Assembly (NCBI RefSeq): GCF_009653635.1
Contig: NZ_PPFD01000002.1
Span: forward strand, 248,001 to 312,000
Reading direction: 5' to 3'
Source of the DNA: Endozoicomonas sp. OPT23
Lineage (GTDB): Bacteria > Pseudomonadota > Gammaproteobacteria > Pseudomonadales > Endozoicomonadaceae
DNA: 64,000 nucleotides
Shown: piece after piece, positions 55,522 to 63,784 of the stretch
Layout of the letters: each line of letters starts with the position of its first letter
Position numbering within the stretch: the first letter of the stretch is position 1
Translations under genes and position numbers: made by a program
The notes under the pieces: model-generated
Seen by the model: the letters and a program-made list of their open reading frames with translations, nothing else
Told to the model about the DNA's origin: nothing
Database searches by the model: none

Positions 55522-56122
55522 AACCAAAGAGGAAGCAGAAGAAACCCGTCGGTTTCTGATGAAAACAGCCCTGAAGCTGTTCAGCGAACAGGGCATTCAG
55601 AACACTACTCTGGCTGTAGTGGCCAAAGAGGCGGGTGTGACTCGAGGTGCCATTTACTGGCACTTCAAGGATAAGGCCGACATGCTGCTGGCCCTTTGGG
55701 AAAGTATCTTCAGTCCGCTGGAGCTGGCCTATGAAAAACATATGGATGGCTTCACAGGAGACCCACTGGATATTCTTGAAGAGATTGCTGCCAGTTTTTT
55801 TCAGTTGGCCTGCTCCAGTCCGGATATTCTTCAGATGCTTAAGATTACCCGACAGTCCTGGAGTGATCCGATTTTGTCTGAACATTGCCGTAAAATGTGC
55901 AGTGATGAGGTTAAATCGATTCAGGTCATTATGGAAAAGGCAGAGAATGCTGGCTGTTTAAGAGAAGACTTATCAGCCAAGGCAGCAGCGTTCAGTTTTT
56001 ATGGTTATCTGGAAGGGGTCATCAACAGTTGGCTTTCTACTGGAGGCGGTGACTGGCTGCTGACAGAAGCAGAAGGAATGGCGCGTGTCATGATACAGGG
56101 GCTCAGAAAATCCAATAGTTAA
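55511..56122 (+). CDS. TetR/AcrR-family repressor
   Basis: This 203-residue regulator has N-terminal helix-turn-helix ALKLFSEQGIQNTTLAVVAKEAGVTRGAIYWHFKDKADMLLALWE, the motif typical of AcrR/TtgR efflux repressors. The C-terminal half is a helical ligand pocket. It overlaps the permease end by 11 nt, an unusual position (repressor last in the operon), so it should be autoregulated with the pump through the AcrR-like operator at 50926. Confidence 0.94.
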   Translation: MARKTKEEAEETRRFLMKTALKLFSEQGIQNTTLAVVAKEAGVTRGAIYWHFKDKADMLLALWESIFSPLELAYEKHMDGFTGDPLDILEEIAASFFQLACSSPDILQMLKITRQSWSDPILSEHCRKMCSDEVKSIQVIMEKAENAGCLREDLSAKAAAFSFYGYLEGVINSWLSTGGGDWLLTEAEGMARVMIQGLRKSNS

Positions 56123-56142
56123 AACTACTGGATATCTGTATA

Positions 56143-56796
56143 GTGCTTGCCCCTGTCCCTCTGTTATTTGACCAATGTAGTATGCGTCTGATTACTGCGC
56201 CGCTGACAGGGAGCATGCTGGCGGCATCTGTTTACGCAGTTAAAGGGTTTTACCCTCAATGGTTTCAGGCCATTGCATTCATGGAAGAAGGATTATTGTT
56301 TCTGGCCGGTTTAATTGCCGGTATTCGTTTGCCGGATATTGATCTTCTGCTGCCCGGCTTTTCCCATCGTTCCGGTATTACACATTCCTGCGGTTTTGCT
56401 GCCTTGTTTGTAGCTTTAGGTTTTGATGCTATTGCTGGAGGTCTTGCTATAGGTATCGCGCTGCACTTATCGTCGGATATGCAGCCCAAAGCGTGGACGG
56501 GTGGAGCTCTGGTTAAGTTGCCATGGTTCGGCAGTATCGGAATGTTGTCGCCGTTATGGTTGTTGTTGAATATTGCCGGTTGCTTCTGGATTTTGTTAAG
56601 TATGCTGCCTGCTATAGAAGGCATTGGCCGTTGGGCGGTGATGACCGTCGGTCTTCTGGGCGGTATCTGGTATTTCTTTTATGAAGAGAAGAAAAGGGTA
56701 TTGCCTTTGATTACTCTTGGCTTTTGTCTTCTTTTAGTTCATCAGTATCGTGATGGGCGGCTGAATGTGGAAGTGGTCGTTCAGTACTTTGTTTAG
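56143..56796 (+). CDS. YdjM-like membrane-bound metal-dependent hydrolase
   Basis: This inner-membrane protein of about 200-217 residues and five or six helices belongs to the YdjM/DUF457 family. The family histidine/aspartate pattern is visible in AGIRLPDIDLLLPGFSHRSGITHSCGFAAL and ALHLSSDMQPKAW. Predicted metal ligands are the Asp of PDID, the His pair of SHR...THS and the Asp of SSDM. The start is uncertain: GTG at 56143 or ATG at 56182. The function is unknown in most bacteria. A terminator shared with trhO follows. Confidence 0.8.
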   Translation: MLAPVPLLFDQCSMRLITAPLTGSMLAASVYAVKGFYPQWFQAIAFMEEGLLFLAGLIAGIRLPDIDLLLPGFSHRSGITHSCGFAALFVALGFDAIAGGLAIGIALHLSSDMQPKAWTGGALVKLPWFGSIGMLSPLWLLLNIAGCFWILLSMLPAIEGIGRWAVMTVGLLGGIWYFFYEEKKRVLPLITLGFCLLLVHQYRDGRLNVEVVVQYFV

Positions 56797-56818
56797 AAGA
56801 GTATTTTTTAAATGCTTT

Positions 56819-56853
56819 CTCTAAATGCGCTGTGGTTAACAGCGCTTTTAGAG
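56819..56853. terminator. Terminator between convergent YdjM-like and trhO genes
   Basis: CTCTAAATGCGCTGT (56819-56833), loop GGTTA, ACAGCGCTTTTAGAG (56839-56853): a 15-bp stem with one mismatch. Confidence 0.75.
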
Positions 56854-56859
56854 AGTCAG

Positions 56860-57843
56860 TTATTGCTGACTGTTTTTTTTCTGACTTTCTTTGACTGATA
56901 TCTTGCCCTGACGGCGACTGATTACAGTCTTGGTAACCTCACTGCCAATATGAGCTTCACCACGCTCTTTAGCTAACTCCATCTGCTTTTCACGATCCAT
57001 AAAGCGACGCTTCTGCTCAGGAGTATGCTTATCGTTGCAGTTAGGGCAGCTCACACCTTTGATATAGTGTTCACTGATTTTATCTTCTTCGGTAATCGGC
57101 AGACGACAGGCGTGGCATTGGTCGTACTGTCCTTTCTCAAGCTGATGGTTAACCGTTACACGATCATCAAAAACAAAACACTCACCTTCCCAGGTGGACT
57201 CTTCCTGTGGCACTTCTTCCAGATATTTCAGAATACCGCCTTTCAGGTGGTAAACGTTTTCAAAACCCTGCTCTTTCAAATAAGCCGTGGATTTTTCACA
57301 GCGAATGCCACCGGTGCAGAACATGGCGACTTTCTTGTGCTTTTCAGGGTTCAGGTTTTCTTTTACGTAATCCGGGAACTCACGGAAGGTTTCAGTTTCA
57401 GGGTTAACGGCATTTTTGAATGTGCCTACCTGAACTTCGTAATCATTGCGGGTATCGATCAGAATAGTGTCCGGATCATTGATCAGGTCATTCCAGTCTT
57501 TTGGCTCGATGTAAGTACCCACTACTTCTTTCGGGTCAATACCTTCAACACCCATAGTGACAATCTCTTTCTTGAGCTTCACTCGGGTGCGCTTAAAAGG
57601 CTGAGTTTCGACAAAGGACTCTTTGTACTCAAGTTCAGCTAAGCGTGGATCGCTTTTCAGCCAGTTTAACAGGTGATCGATAGCAGCTCTTGAACCGGAA
57701 ACTGTACCGTTAATTCCTTCTCTGGCCAGTAACAGGGTTCCCCGAACCCCGTTACTTTCCATCTCTGTAAACAGCGGCTCCTTAATGGATTCGAAGTTCT
57801 CCAGAGTGACAAACTTGTATAAAGCACAAACAACGACTGACAT
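56860..57843 (-). CDS. trhO: tRNA uridine(34) hydroxylase (rhodanese family)
   Basis: This 327-residue protein (YceA) catalyses oxygen-dependent 5-hydroxylation of U34 in tRNA. An N-terminal ferredoxin-like domain (~1-95) is followed by a rhodanese domain with active C176 in [15 protein letters not shown]. The C-terminal part includes a zinc-type Cys set ([13 protein letters not shown]...CPNCND) and a basic tail. The cysteine in the CTGGIRC loop and DTRNDYE are family hallmarks. It is cytoplasmic, a single gene. Confidence 0.95.
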   Translation of the reverse strand: MSVVVCALYKFVTLENFESIKEPLFTEMESNGVRGTLLLAREGINGTVSGSRAAIDHLLNWLKSDPRLAELEYKESFVETQPFKRTRVKLKKEIVTMGVEGIDPKEVVGTYIEPKDWNDLINDPDTILIDTRNDYEVQVGTFKNAVNPETETFREFPDYVKENLNPEKHKKVAMFCTGGIRCEKSTAYLKEQGFENVYHLKGGILKYLEEVPQEESTWEGECFVFDDRVTVNHQLEKGQYDQCHACRLPITEEDKISEHYIKGVSCPNCNDKHTPEQKRRFMDREKQMELAKERGEAHIGSEVTKTVISRRQGKISVKESQKKNSQQ

Positions 57844-57951
57844 TATTATTGTCCTGATATGCGAACCGGAGCGTAAATCCGGAGCATCATTTATATATAT
57901 TTTCTTACTGTCTGCTGGTTAGGCAGCAGACCATTTTAGCAGTGTCAGGAA

Positions 57952-58836
57952 TTATTTGCCTTGCAGACTTTCAATGGTGCGGATGAGCTTGTTCAGCTCT
58001 TTCATAAGTTTTTTGTGTTGCTTGGGTGTTCGGGTTGCCAGCATATAAGCCACAAACTCTTCAGACAGAGTGCGGTTATGAATGATCAGCTCTTTAAATT
58101 CGCCGGACTGCCATGGGCGTTCGGATGAAAGCAGAGGCATAAGAGAAACTGCAGGATGACTGAATGCTACTGAAAGACGGCGAGACCATTCTCTTCTTGC
58201 TTCCAGCTGTTGGCTGAAAGCCGGGATGATTTGTTGCTGCCATTGATCAAGCTGGCGAAGTTGCTCTCTGGTCAGCTTGCCAAACCGTTCCCTGATCTGT
58301 TCCTGAAAGTTCTGTCGATACTCTTTTCTTTGTGACTCAATTGTTTTCAGTTTGGCAAACCGTTTGGCGGTTTCATCCGTCTTTTTTTCAAGGGCTGAAA
58401 CAAGTCGCTTCTTCTGTTTCTCAGTAAAGGTGGCTGCCAGAGACTGTAGTTCGGGTTTTGCTTTGTCGATTAGACGACGGGTGAAGGTGAATAGCTGCTC
58501 ATTGGCTTGTTGAATACCAAGGAACAGTTCCTGCTCAGATAAGGTCTGATCTTCGAGTTGGGCTTTTATGGACTTCAACCAGTCGAGGTAGCGTGGTAAC
58601 TCTTCTTTTCTGTGCCATGAAATAAAGGCGGAAAACGATTCATCAAACTGGTTACGCTGGTTTTTGTTCAGGTCTATGTAGTCATCCAGATACCAGTGAA
58701 TCAGCCAGTCAGCATTGTTGTAGGCAAACTTGGTGGTGCAACCGGAAAGCAGCAGAAAAAAAGACAGGACAAGAAAAGCCTTACCCGCAGAGAGGAAAGA
58801 AAAACGAAAACGAAGAGAAGGGAGTAGTTGAGCCAT
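57952..58836 (-). CDS. DUF6279 family lipoprotein
   Basis: This 294-residue protein has a lipoprotein signal peptide ending in the lipobox LLSGC (C33), so it is anchored in the envelope. The segment FAYNNADWLIHWYLDDYIDLNKNQRNQFDESFSAFISWHRKEELPRY is typical of DUF6279. The remainder is helical, Gln/Lys/Arg-rich and probably coiled coil. The function is unknown. A hairpin terminator separates it from the SMI1/KNR4 gene on the same strand. Confidence 0.88.
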   Translation of the reverse strand: MAQLLPSLRFRFSFLSAGKAFLVLSFFLLLSGCTTKFAYNNADWLIHWYLDDYIDLNKNQRNQFDESFSAFISWHRKEELPRYLDWLKSIKAQLEDQTLSEQELFLGIQQANEQLFTFTRRLIDKAKPELQSLAATFTEKQKKRLVSALEKKTDETAKRFAKLKTIESQRKEYRQNFQEQIRERFGKLTREQLRQLDQWQQQIIPAFSQQLEARREWSRRLSVAFSHPAVSLMPLLSSERPWQSGEFKELIIHNRTLSEEFVAYMLATRTPKQHKKLMKELNKLIRTIESLQGK

Positions 58837-58853
58837 TAAAGTAATTTAATGGC

Positions 58854-58881
58854 AATAGAGCGGAATAGCTACCGCTCTATT
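58854..58881 (-). terminator. Hairpin terminator of the SMI1/KNR4 gene
   Basis: AATAGAGCGG (58854-58863) pairs perfectly with CCGCTCTATT (58872-58881). It lies 12 nt past the minus-strand stop at 58894. Confidence 0.7.
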
Positions 58882-58893
58882 AAGCATCAGAGG

Positions 58894-59298
58894 TTAGCTC
58901 TGCAGCCAGATGTCCTTGGCCCAGTGCCAGATGCTTGGCCAGGTATCATCTTCAGCAAGAACGCCTTCACTCCACAGACCAATTTCACCTTCTGCGGAAA
59001 TGCAGTAGTAACCACCTGCATACTCGCAGATCGGCAACAAATCTCTTGGCATGCCCAGATCCCAAGCTATTGCTGACACTTCAGGCAGATAAGTATGAGA
59101 CTGGGAGTCGGTAATGGTTACCGGTTCCAATGAACCATAAACCACATCACTGACATTCAGCAGAAACTCCCGAAGCTCAAAGGGAATCGGAATCAATATC
59201 TGCTCTTCTGCGTCAATGATGTCGTCTTCATTGGGCAGTTCCAGGGGAGAAGGTACATCCAGGGCAACTTCCCTGAGCTCTTCAATCACGTCTTCCAT
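58894..59298 (-). CDS. SMI1/KNR4 (SUKH) family protein
   Basis: This 134-residue acidic cytoplasmic protein matches the SMI1/KNR4 fold: an N-terminal helix, IPIPFELREFLLNVSDVVYGSLEP, then LPICEYAGGYYCISAEGEIGLWSEG and WPSIWHWAKDIW. SUKH proteins include immunity proteins to polymorphic toxins, but many solitary members are housekeeping, and no toxin is adjacent. Its ribosome-binding region is folded into a hairpin (59304-59347). It lies downstream of rhlE. Confidence 0.82.
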   Translation of the reverse strand: MEDVIEELREVALDVPSPLELPNEDDIIDAEEQILIPIPFELREFLLNVSDVVYGSLEPVTITDSQSHTYLPEVSAIAWDLGMPRDLLPICEYAGGYYCISAEGEIGLWSEGVLAEDDTWPSIWHWAKDIWLQS

Positions 59299-59303
59299 CG
59301 TTT

Positions 59304-59347
59304 ATACCTGAATAGTGAAATGACTGATTAAACATTTCATCAGGTAT
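59304..59347 (-). promoter_or_regulatory. Hairpin covering the SMI1/KNR4 gene ribosome-binding region
   Basis: Outer arms ATACCTGA (59304-59311) and TCAGGTAT (59340-59347) and inner arms TGAAATG (59316-59322) and CATTTCA (59333-59339) are all perfect. The weak Shine-Dalgarno AGG sits in the outer stem, eight bases before ATG. This could block translation until opened, or simply be the rhlE terminator. Confidence 0.5.
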
Positions 59348-59391
59348 CTGCCCAAGTATTCAGGCAAATACCTTCAGAATATTTTGGCTGC

Positions 59392-60819
59392 TTACTTGCG
59401 ACCTTGAGGCGGTCTGCCAGTTTTTGCCGGTGTTCTTCTCTGTTGTGGCTTCTGACCAGGCTTGCTTCTGCCTGCCGGAGCAGAAGAACCACGACGAGGG
59501 TTGTCCGTTGGCTTTCTGTCAGACTGCCCTGCTGGTTTTCTGTCAGATCGTCCCGCTGGCTTTCTATCAGACCGTCCTGCTGGTTTTCTGTCAGATCGTC
59601 CCGCTGATTTTCTATCAGACTGTCCTGCAGGTGCACGACGCTGCTTCATCTTCTTAGCCGGAGCAGCTTCTTCAGTGTGACCGCTCACATTTTCAAAAAA
59701 TGGAATCGGTTCTACGTCGAGAGGCTTCTTGATCAGTTTACGGATTTTTTCCAGCAGCGGCTTTTCTTCCGGATTCATCAGGGAGATAGCACGACCAGGT
59801 GATCCGGCACGGCCGGTACGACCAATACGGTGAACGTAATCTTCTGGTACTTTTGGCAGGTCGTAGTTTACTACCAGTGGTAGTTGCTCAATATCCAGAC
59901 CTCGGGCAGCAACGTCGGTTGCGACCAGTACTCGCCATGCACCGGCCTGAAACTCAATCAGTGTTCTATTTCGAAGGTACTGACTCTTGCCACTGTGAAT
60001 AGCGGTCGCATTAATGCCTTCGTCGCCCAATAAGTCAGCCACTTTGTCGGCCGCTTTTTTGGTGCGGACAAATACCAGAGCCTGAGTGTATTGGTTACCT
60101 TGAATCAGGTAACTGAGTATTTCCGGCTTGTCCTGCTGGTCAACAGGGTAAACAGACTGAACAACGGTGTTAGCCGCAGAGTTGGGTGACTCAACTTCAA
60201 TCTTCACCGGGTGACGCTGAAATTCATGAGCCAGTTGTTTGATGTCTTTGGAAAAGGTCGCGGAGAACAACAGGTTTTGTCGTTTAGGCGGTATAGCAGC
60301 CAGAATCTTGTCCAGCTCACGTTTGAAACCAAGATCCAGCATACGGTCTGCTTCGTCCAGCACCAGAATTCTCAGCTGGTTCAGAGATAGATGTTCTTTT
60401 TCCAGCAGGTCAATCAGACGACCCGGTGTCGCTACCAGAATGTCCACACCTTCTTTCAGAGCCATGATCTGAGGTGCCATCTCTACACCACCGTAAGCAA
60501 CGGCTGTCTTCAGTGACAGATGCTGGCCATAGCGGGAAAAGCTTTCAGCGACCTGAACCGCCAGCTCACGAGTAGGCGTCAGAACCAGTGCACGTACTGG
60601 CTGATTACCCGGTGCTTTCATTTCTGACAGGCGGTGCATGATTGGCAGTGCAAAACCGGCAGTTTTACCTGTGCCGGTCTGGGCAGAGACCATCACATCA
60701 CGGCCAGTCAGCACCATGGGAATTGCCTTGGCCTGAACCGGCGAAGCCTTCTTGTAACCCAGCTCTGTAACGGCTTTGGTCAGTGGCTCGCTCAAGCCCA
60801 GTGATGTGAAGTCTGTCAT
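59392..60819 (-). CDS. rhlE: DEAD-box RNA helicase RhlE
   Basis: This 475-residue ATP-dependent RNA helicase has motif Q in FTSLGLSEPLTKAVTELGYKKASPVQ, motif I AQTGTGKT, motif II VLDEADRMLDLGF, motif III SAT, and motif VI HRIGRTGRAG. The C-terminal ~90 residues are a basic, disordered tail with SDRKPAGR repeats, giving non-specific RNA affinity. RhlE acts in ribosome assembly and RNA turnover, often at low temperature. It lies upstream of the SMI1/KNR4 gene. Confidence 0.93.
   Translation of the reverse strand: MTDFTSLGLSEPLTKAVTELGYKKASPVQAKAIPMVLTGRDVMVSAQTGTGKTAGFALPIMHRLSEMKAPGNQPVRALVLTPTRELAVQVAESFSRYGQHLSLKTAVAYGGVEMAPQIMALKEGVDILVATPGRLIDLLEKEHLSLNQLRILVLDEADRMLDLGFKRELDKILAAIPPKRQNLLFSATFSKDIKQLAHEFQRHPVKIEVESPNSAANTVVQSVYPVDQQDKPEILSYLIQGNQYTQALVFVRTKKAADKVADLLGDEGINATAIHSGKSQYLRNRTLIEFQAGAWRVLVATDVAARGLDIEQLPLVVNYDLPKVPEDYVHRIGRTGRAGSPGRAISLMNPEEKPLLEKIRKLIKKPLDVEPIPFFENVSGHTEEAAPAKKMKQRRAPAGQSDRKSAGRSDRKPAGRSDRKPAGRSDRKPAGQSDRKPTDNPRRGSSAPAGRSKPGQKPQQRRTPAKTGRPPQGRK
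59509..59628 (-). repeat. 24-bp tandem repeats in the rhlE tail
   Basis: About five units encode SDRK(P/S)AG(R/Q). The DNA units are near-identical, so copy number should vary between strains. It is coding and not a CRISPR. Confidence 0.85.
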
Positions 60820-60913
60820 TTTGGTCTGTCAGTTATGGATGGGGGGCAGGCATTCTACCGGAACTTGTCGGGAATCAGAAAATATTCCTTCTTGATTACC
60901 CGTGTTTATACAC

Positions 60914-61444
60914 CTACATCAGATCTCGTTTCAGCCTTACCGGCAGTTTTGAGAAGTCGATGTCAGGTATGATCTGATACCCCAGCTGATTTTTGGCTGA
61001 TTCATAGAGCCACTCCATTGAGCCTATAATACTGTCGGAGTAAGTGAAAACTGACCCTAGTAGAGTAATTTCACCCAGATAGGGATTTATGTTGACGAAC
61101 TTCAGGTGGCCATCAATATCCTCACTCTTAATACGACTGTCCACATTGTCACAAGCGTGCAGATTAAAACTTAAATTAAAAAAATACCGTTCAGCAGAGT
61201 GAGGTATTTCAATACCCTTTTCATTCGAGATGTATTCAATGCGTTGAATTCGGCCCTCAGCTTTGCCATTTGAAAGCAACTGAATTTTCACCGCGTATCG
61301 TTCAACGGTTCCTGCGGTTTTATCGTAGATTCGATCAGACTTACCACTGTATGAACCTTCGGGCAAATGACAGAGGCCGTCAGCAAGGCAGAGTTCAGTG
61401 AACAGCAGAAAAACCAGGCTGGCAGCCTGAAAGATTGATTTCAT
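60914..61444 (-). CDS. Hypothetical exported protein
   Basis: This 176-residue protein has a signal peptide (MKSIFQAASLVFLLFTELCLA) and a beta-rich mature part (GSYSGKSDRIYDKTAGTVERYAVKIQLLSNGKAEGRIQRIEYI...). Two mature cysteines (GLCHLP, HACDNV) may form a disulfide. The pattern suggests a small periplasmic beta-barrel-like fold but no family is recognised. It lies alone between the two helicase genes. Confidence 0.68.
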   Translation of the reverse strand: MKSIFQAASLVFLLFTELCLADGLCHLPEGSYSGKSDRIYDKTAGTVERYAVKIQLLSNGKAEGRIQRIEYISNEKGIEIPHSAERYFFNLSFNLHACDNVDSRIKSEDIDGHLKFVNINPYLGEITLLGSVFTYSDSIIGSMEWLYESAKNQLGYQIIPDIDFSKLPVRLKRDLM

Positions 61445-61516
61445 GGTGTGAGTATCCTTTCTATTTTCGTATTGCTGATTTGGACAGAAAGGATTAACTG
61501 AGGTTCAAGATATAAT

Positions 61517-61546
61517 ACCCACCTTATACCAATGTCTAAGGTGGGT
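61517..61546 (-). terminator. Hairpin downstream of the srmB-like gene
   Basis: ACCCACCTTA (61517-61526) pairs perfectly with TAAGGTGGGT (61537-61546), 10-nt loop, about 34 nt past the stop of the minus-strand helicase. Confidence 0.65.
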
Positions 61547-61579
61547 GGTGTAGCAGGTAGTAATAATCCTAGAAAGGCT

Positions 61580-62965
61580 TTAGCTTTTCTTACGCTTCAT
61601 CGGTTCAAAGCCGGCATCAACTGCTTTACTGCTGGTCTGGCTCTTGGCAGGGCTTTTCTTTGCAGAGGCATCAGAACCGTCTTTAGCTGGTGCACGACGC
61701 TTGCCAGTCTTCTTCTTGTCTCTCAAACGCTGCTTGCCAACGGTTGTTTTTTTACTGTCGCTGGATTTCTTCTTTTTAGTGCCTGCCGCTTTACCGGAAG
61801 CCTTAAGCTTCTTTGGTCCTTTCCAGGAACCACGGAGTTCCTTGATGGAACGCTTCTCAAAGCGTGTTTTCAAATAGCGCTCAATACTGGAGGTCAGGTT
61901 CCACTCGGCATGGTCAACCAGAGAGATGGCTACACCCTTTTCACCAGCACGGCCGGTACGACCTACGCGGTGAACGTAGTCATCGCCGTTGCGAGCCATT
62001 TCAAAGTTGATGACCAGCTCGATGCCTTTGATATCCAGTCCACGAGCCGCGACGTCTGTTGCCACCAGAATGTTGATCTGACCGGCAGCCAGCATACCCA
62101 TCATGCGCTTGCGTTCGGAGTGATCCATTTCGCCGTGCAGTACACCGACTCTCAAATCATGATATCTGAGCTTGGCGCACAGCTGGTCAGCGTGAAGGCG
62201 CTTGTTGGTGAAAACAATGGCCTTTTCAAAGGTTTCGTTTTCCAGTAACCAGCGAGTCAGCTTTTCTTTGTGGGCATGATCATCCGCCAGCATCATCTGA
62301 TGATGAATGTTTTCGTGCTTGTCACGAGCTGTGCTGAGCATCAGGGATTCAGGTTCGTTCAGTACCAGCTTGATCAGCTCAACCATACCTTTCTGTTTCA
62401 GCGTTGCTGAGAACAGCATGGTTTGACGTTCCGGGCGACACTCGGAAGCAATTCTTATCATGTCAGGGCTGAAACCAAAGTCGAGCATACGGTCGGCTTC
62501 GTCGAGAATCAGATATTCCAGGTCACTGAAGTCGGTGTTGCTGTTATCCATCTGTTCCAGCAGACGACCAGGGGTTGCGATCAGAACCTCAGGATTCTTA
62601 CGTAGAGTATTCACCTGATGACGGAAATCATCACCACCGGTGATCAGGCCGGTCTTGATAAAGGTGTAACGAGTCAGCTTTTCACACTCATCAAATACCT
62701 GACGAGCCAGTTCGCGAGTTGGAACCAGAATCAGCATACGAGTGCTGGACTGTGGTGCCGGGTTGTCCTGAAAATGGTTCAAAGCTGGCAGCAGAAAGGC
62801 TGCGGTTTTACCACTGCCGGTTTCCGAGCAAACCATCAGGTCTTTCTTGTCCATGGCCTTGGGCAGCACAGCGGACTGAACCGGTGTGGCTTCGGTGAAA
62901 CTCAGCTCATCCAGGGCTTTCAGCAGTCTTTCATGCAGGGACAGTTCGGAAAACAGCAAGTGCAT
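61580..62965 (-). CDS. srmB: DEAD-box RNA helicase, SrmB-like
   Basis: This 461-residue helicase has motif Q FSELSLHERLLKALDELSFTEATPVQ, motif I SETGSGKT, motif II ILDEADRMLDFGF, motif III SAT, and motif VI HRVGRTGRAG. The Lys/Ala/Ser-rich basic tail (~380-461) is as in SrmB-type ribosome-assembly helicases. The ATG at 62965 lies directly against AGGAG (no spacing). The TTG at 62959 has AGGAG at six bases and is a serious alternative start. The srmB assignment among DEAD-box subfamilies is likely but not certain. Confidence 0.85.
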   Translation of the reverse strand: MHLLFSELSLHERLLKALDELSFTEATPVQSAVLPKAMDKKDLMVCSETGSGKTAAFLLPALNHFQDNPAPQSSTRMLILVPTRELARQVFDECEKLTRYTFIKTGLITGGDDFRHQVNTLRKNPEVLIATPGRLLEQMDNSNTDFSDLEYLILDEADRMLDFGFSPDMIRIASECRPERQTMLFSATLKQKGMVELIKLVLNEPESLMLSTARDKHENIHHQMMLADDHAHKEKLTRWLLENETFEKAIVFTNKRLHADQLCAKLRYHDLRVGVLHGEMDHSERKRMMGMLAAGQINILVATDVAARGLDIKGIELVINFEMARNGDDYVHRVGRTGRAGEKGVAISLVDHAEWNLTSSIERYLKTRFEKRSIKELRGSWKGPKKLKASGKAAGTKKKKSSDSKKTTVGKQRLRDKKKTGKRRAPAKDGSDASAKKSPAKSQTSSKAVDAGFEPMKRKKS

Positions 62966-63099
62966 CTCCTAAGGGAAGATAAATTGGAAGGGCGGGCATT
63001 TTAGTCCTGTGAGCAGGAAAAGGCTATATACTAAACCGCTTGCAAAAAATTAAAGCTAAACGTGCCAGAAATTAAAGTTGAATAATGAGGCTCTACAGG

Positions 63100-63597
63100 A
63101 TGTCACAGCAGGAAGAACAGCGAGTTACGCTATTGGTAGACGTCCAGAATATCTACTACACCACCAAACAGATTCACCGCTGTAACTTTGACTTCAATAT
63201 CTTCTGGGCAAAGGCGACTGCCGGTAGAAAGGTCGTAAAAGCCATTGCCTACGCTATTGATCGTGGTGACCCAAAGCAACGACAGTTCCAGAACATCCTT
63301 CGAGCCATTGGCTTTGAGGTAAAACTCAAACCTTATATTCAGCGATCTGACGGTTCTGCCAAAGGCGATTGGGATGTAGGCATTGCTTTGGATGGCATGG
63401 AATACGCACCTAAGTCGGACGCTGTCGTTTTAGCTTCGGGCGACGGTGACTTCGATATGCTGGTGGATCGAATGAGAAATGCTTACGACGTTGACGTGGA
63501 TGTTTATGGTGTACGAGAGCTTACGGCTGCATCGCTGATTAATGCTGCGACACGTTACATTCCAATCGAAGGTGATTTACTACTAAAAAAGCAGTAA
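63100..63597 (+). CDS. NYN-domain (LabA/DUF88-like) protein
   Basis: This protein of about 165 residues has a PIN-like NYN fold. The N-terminal LLVDVQNIYYTTKQ supplies the first Asp/Asn of the metal site. KGDWDVGIALDGMEYAPKSDAVVLASGDGDFDMLVDRMRN supplies the conserved acidic residues (DWD, DG, SGDGDF). This suggests a metal-dependent RNase. I chose ATG at 63100, with GAGG about nine bases upstream, over an ATG at 63085 with no ribosome-binding site. It is divergent from srmB and convergent with metG. Confidence 0.88.
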   Translation: MSQQEEQRVTLLVDVQNIYYTTKQIHRCNFDFNIFWAKATAGRKVVKAIAYAIDRGDPKQRQFQNILRAIGFEVKLKPYIQRSDGSAKGDWDVGIALDGMEYAPKSDAVVLASGDGDFDMLVDRMRNAYDVDVDVYGVRELTAASLINAATRYIPIEGDLLLKKQ

Positions 63598-63635
63598 GTC
63601 TGAAAGCTAAATTCTGTTTGATTGAATCTAGAGGG

Positions 63636-63731
63636 AACAGGTAAGGAATAAGCCGACCATCCTCCGGCATGGATGCCGGGGCTGAGCGCCCAAGGATGGC
63701 TTCACAGCGTGTTGGCGTTTCCTTACCTGTT
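63636..63731. repeat. Branched structured element with GGA loops (copy 2)
   Basis: Outer arms AACAGGTAAGGAA (63636-63648) and TTCCTTACCTGTT (63719-63731) are exact complements. Inside, CCATCC (63657-63662) pairs with GGATGG (63694-63699) around the perfect hairpin CCGGCATGGATGCCGG (63664-63679), which has a TGGA loop. The core CATGGATG...GGCTgAGCG...AGGA...CACAG is shared with copy 1 on its minus strand. It lies between the NYN gene and metG, which are convergent. Confidence 0.65.
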
Positions 63732-63784
63732 TGCACGGAATCAGCGGTTTACTCACAACAAAAGTGAACCGCTGAAACGGCACA

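Noticed and set aside
58894-59298. SMI1/KNR4 gene as an immunity gene of a toxin system
   Set aside because: No toxin, Rhs or contact-dependent inhibition gene lies nearby; the neighbours are a helicase and a lipoprotein.
59509-59628. CRISPR-like short repeats
   Set aside because: The 24-bp units are contiguous without unique spacers and encode the SDRKPAGR tail of RhlE.
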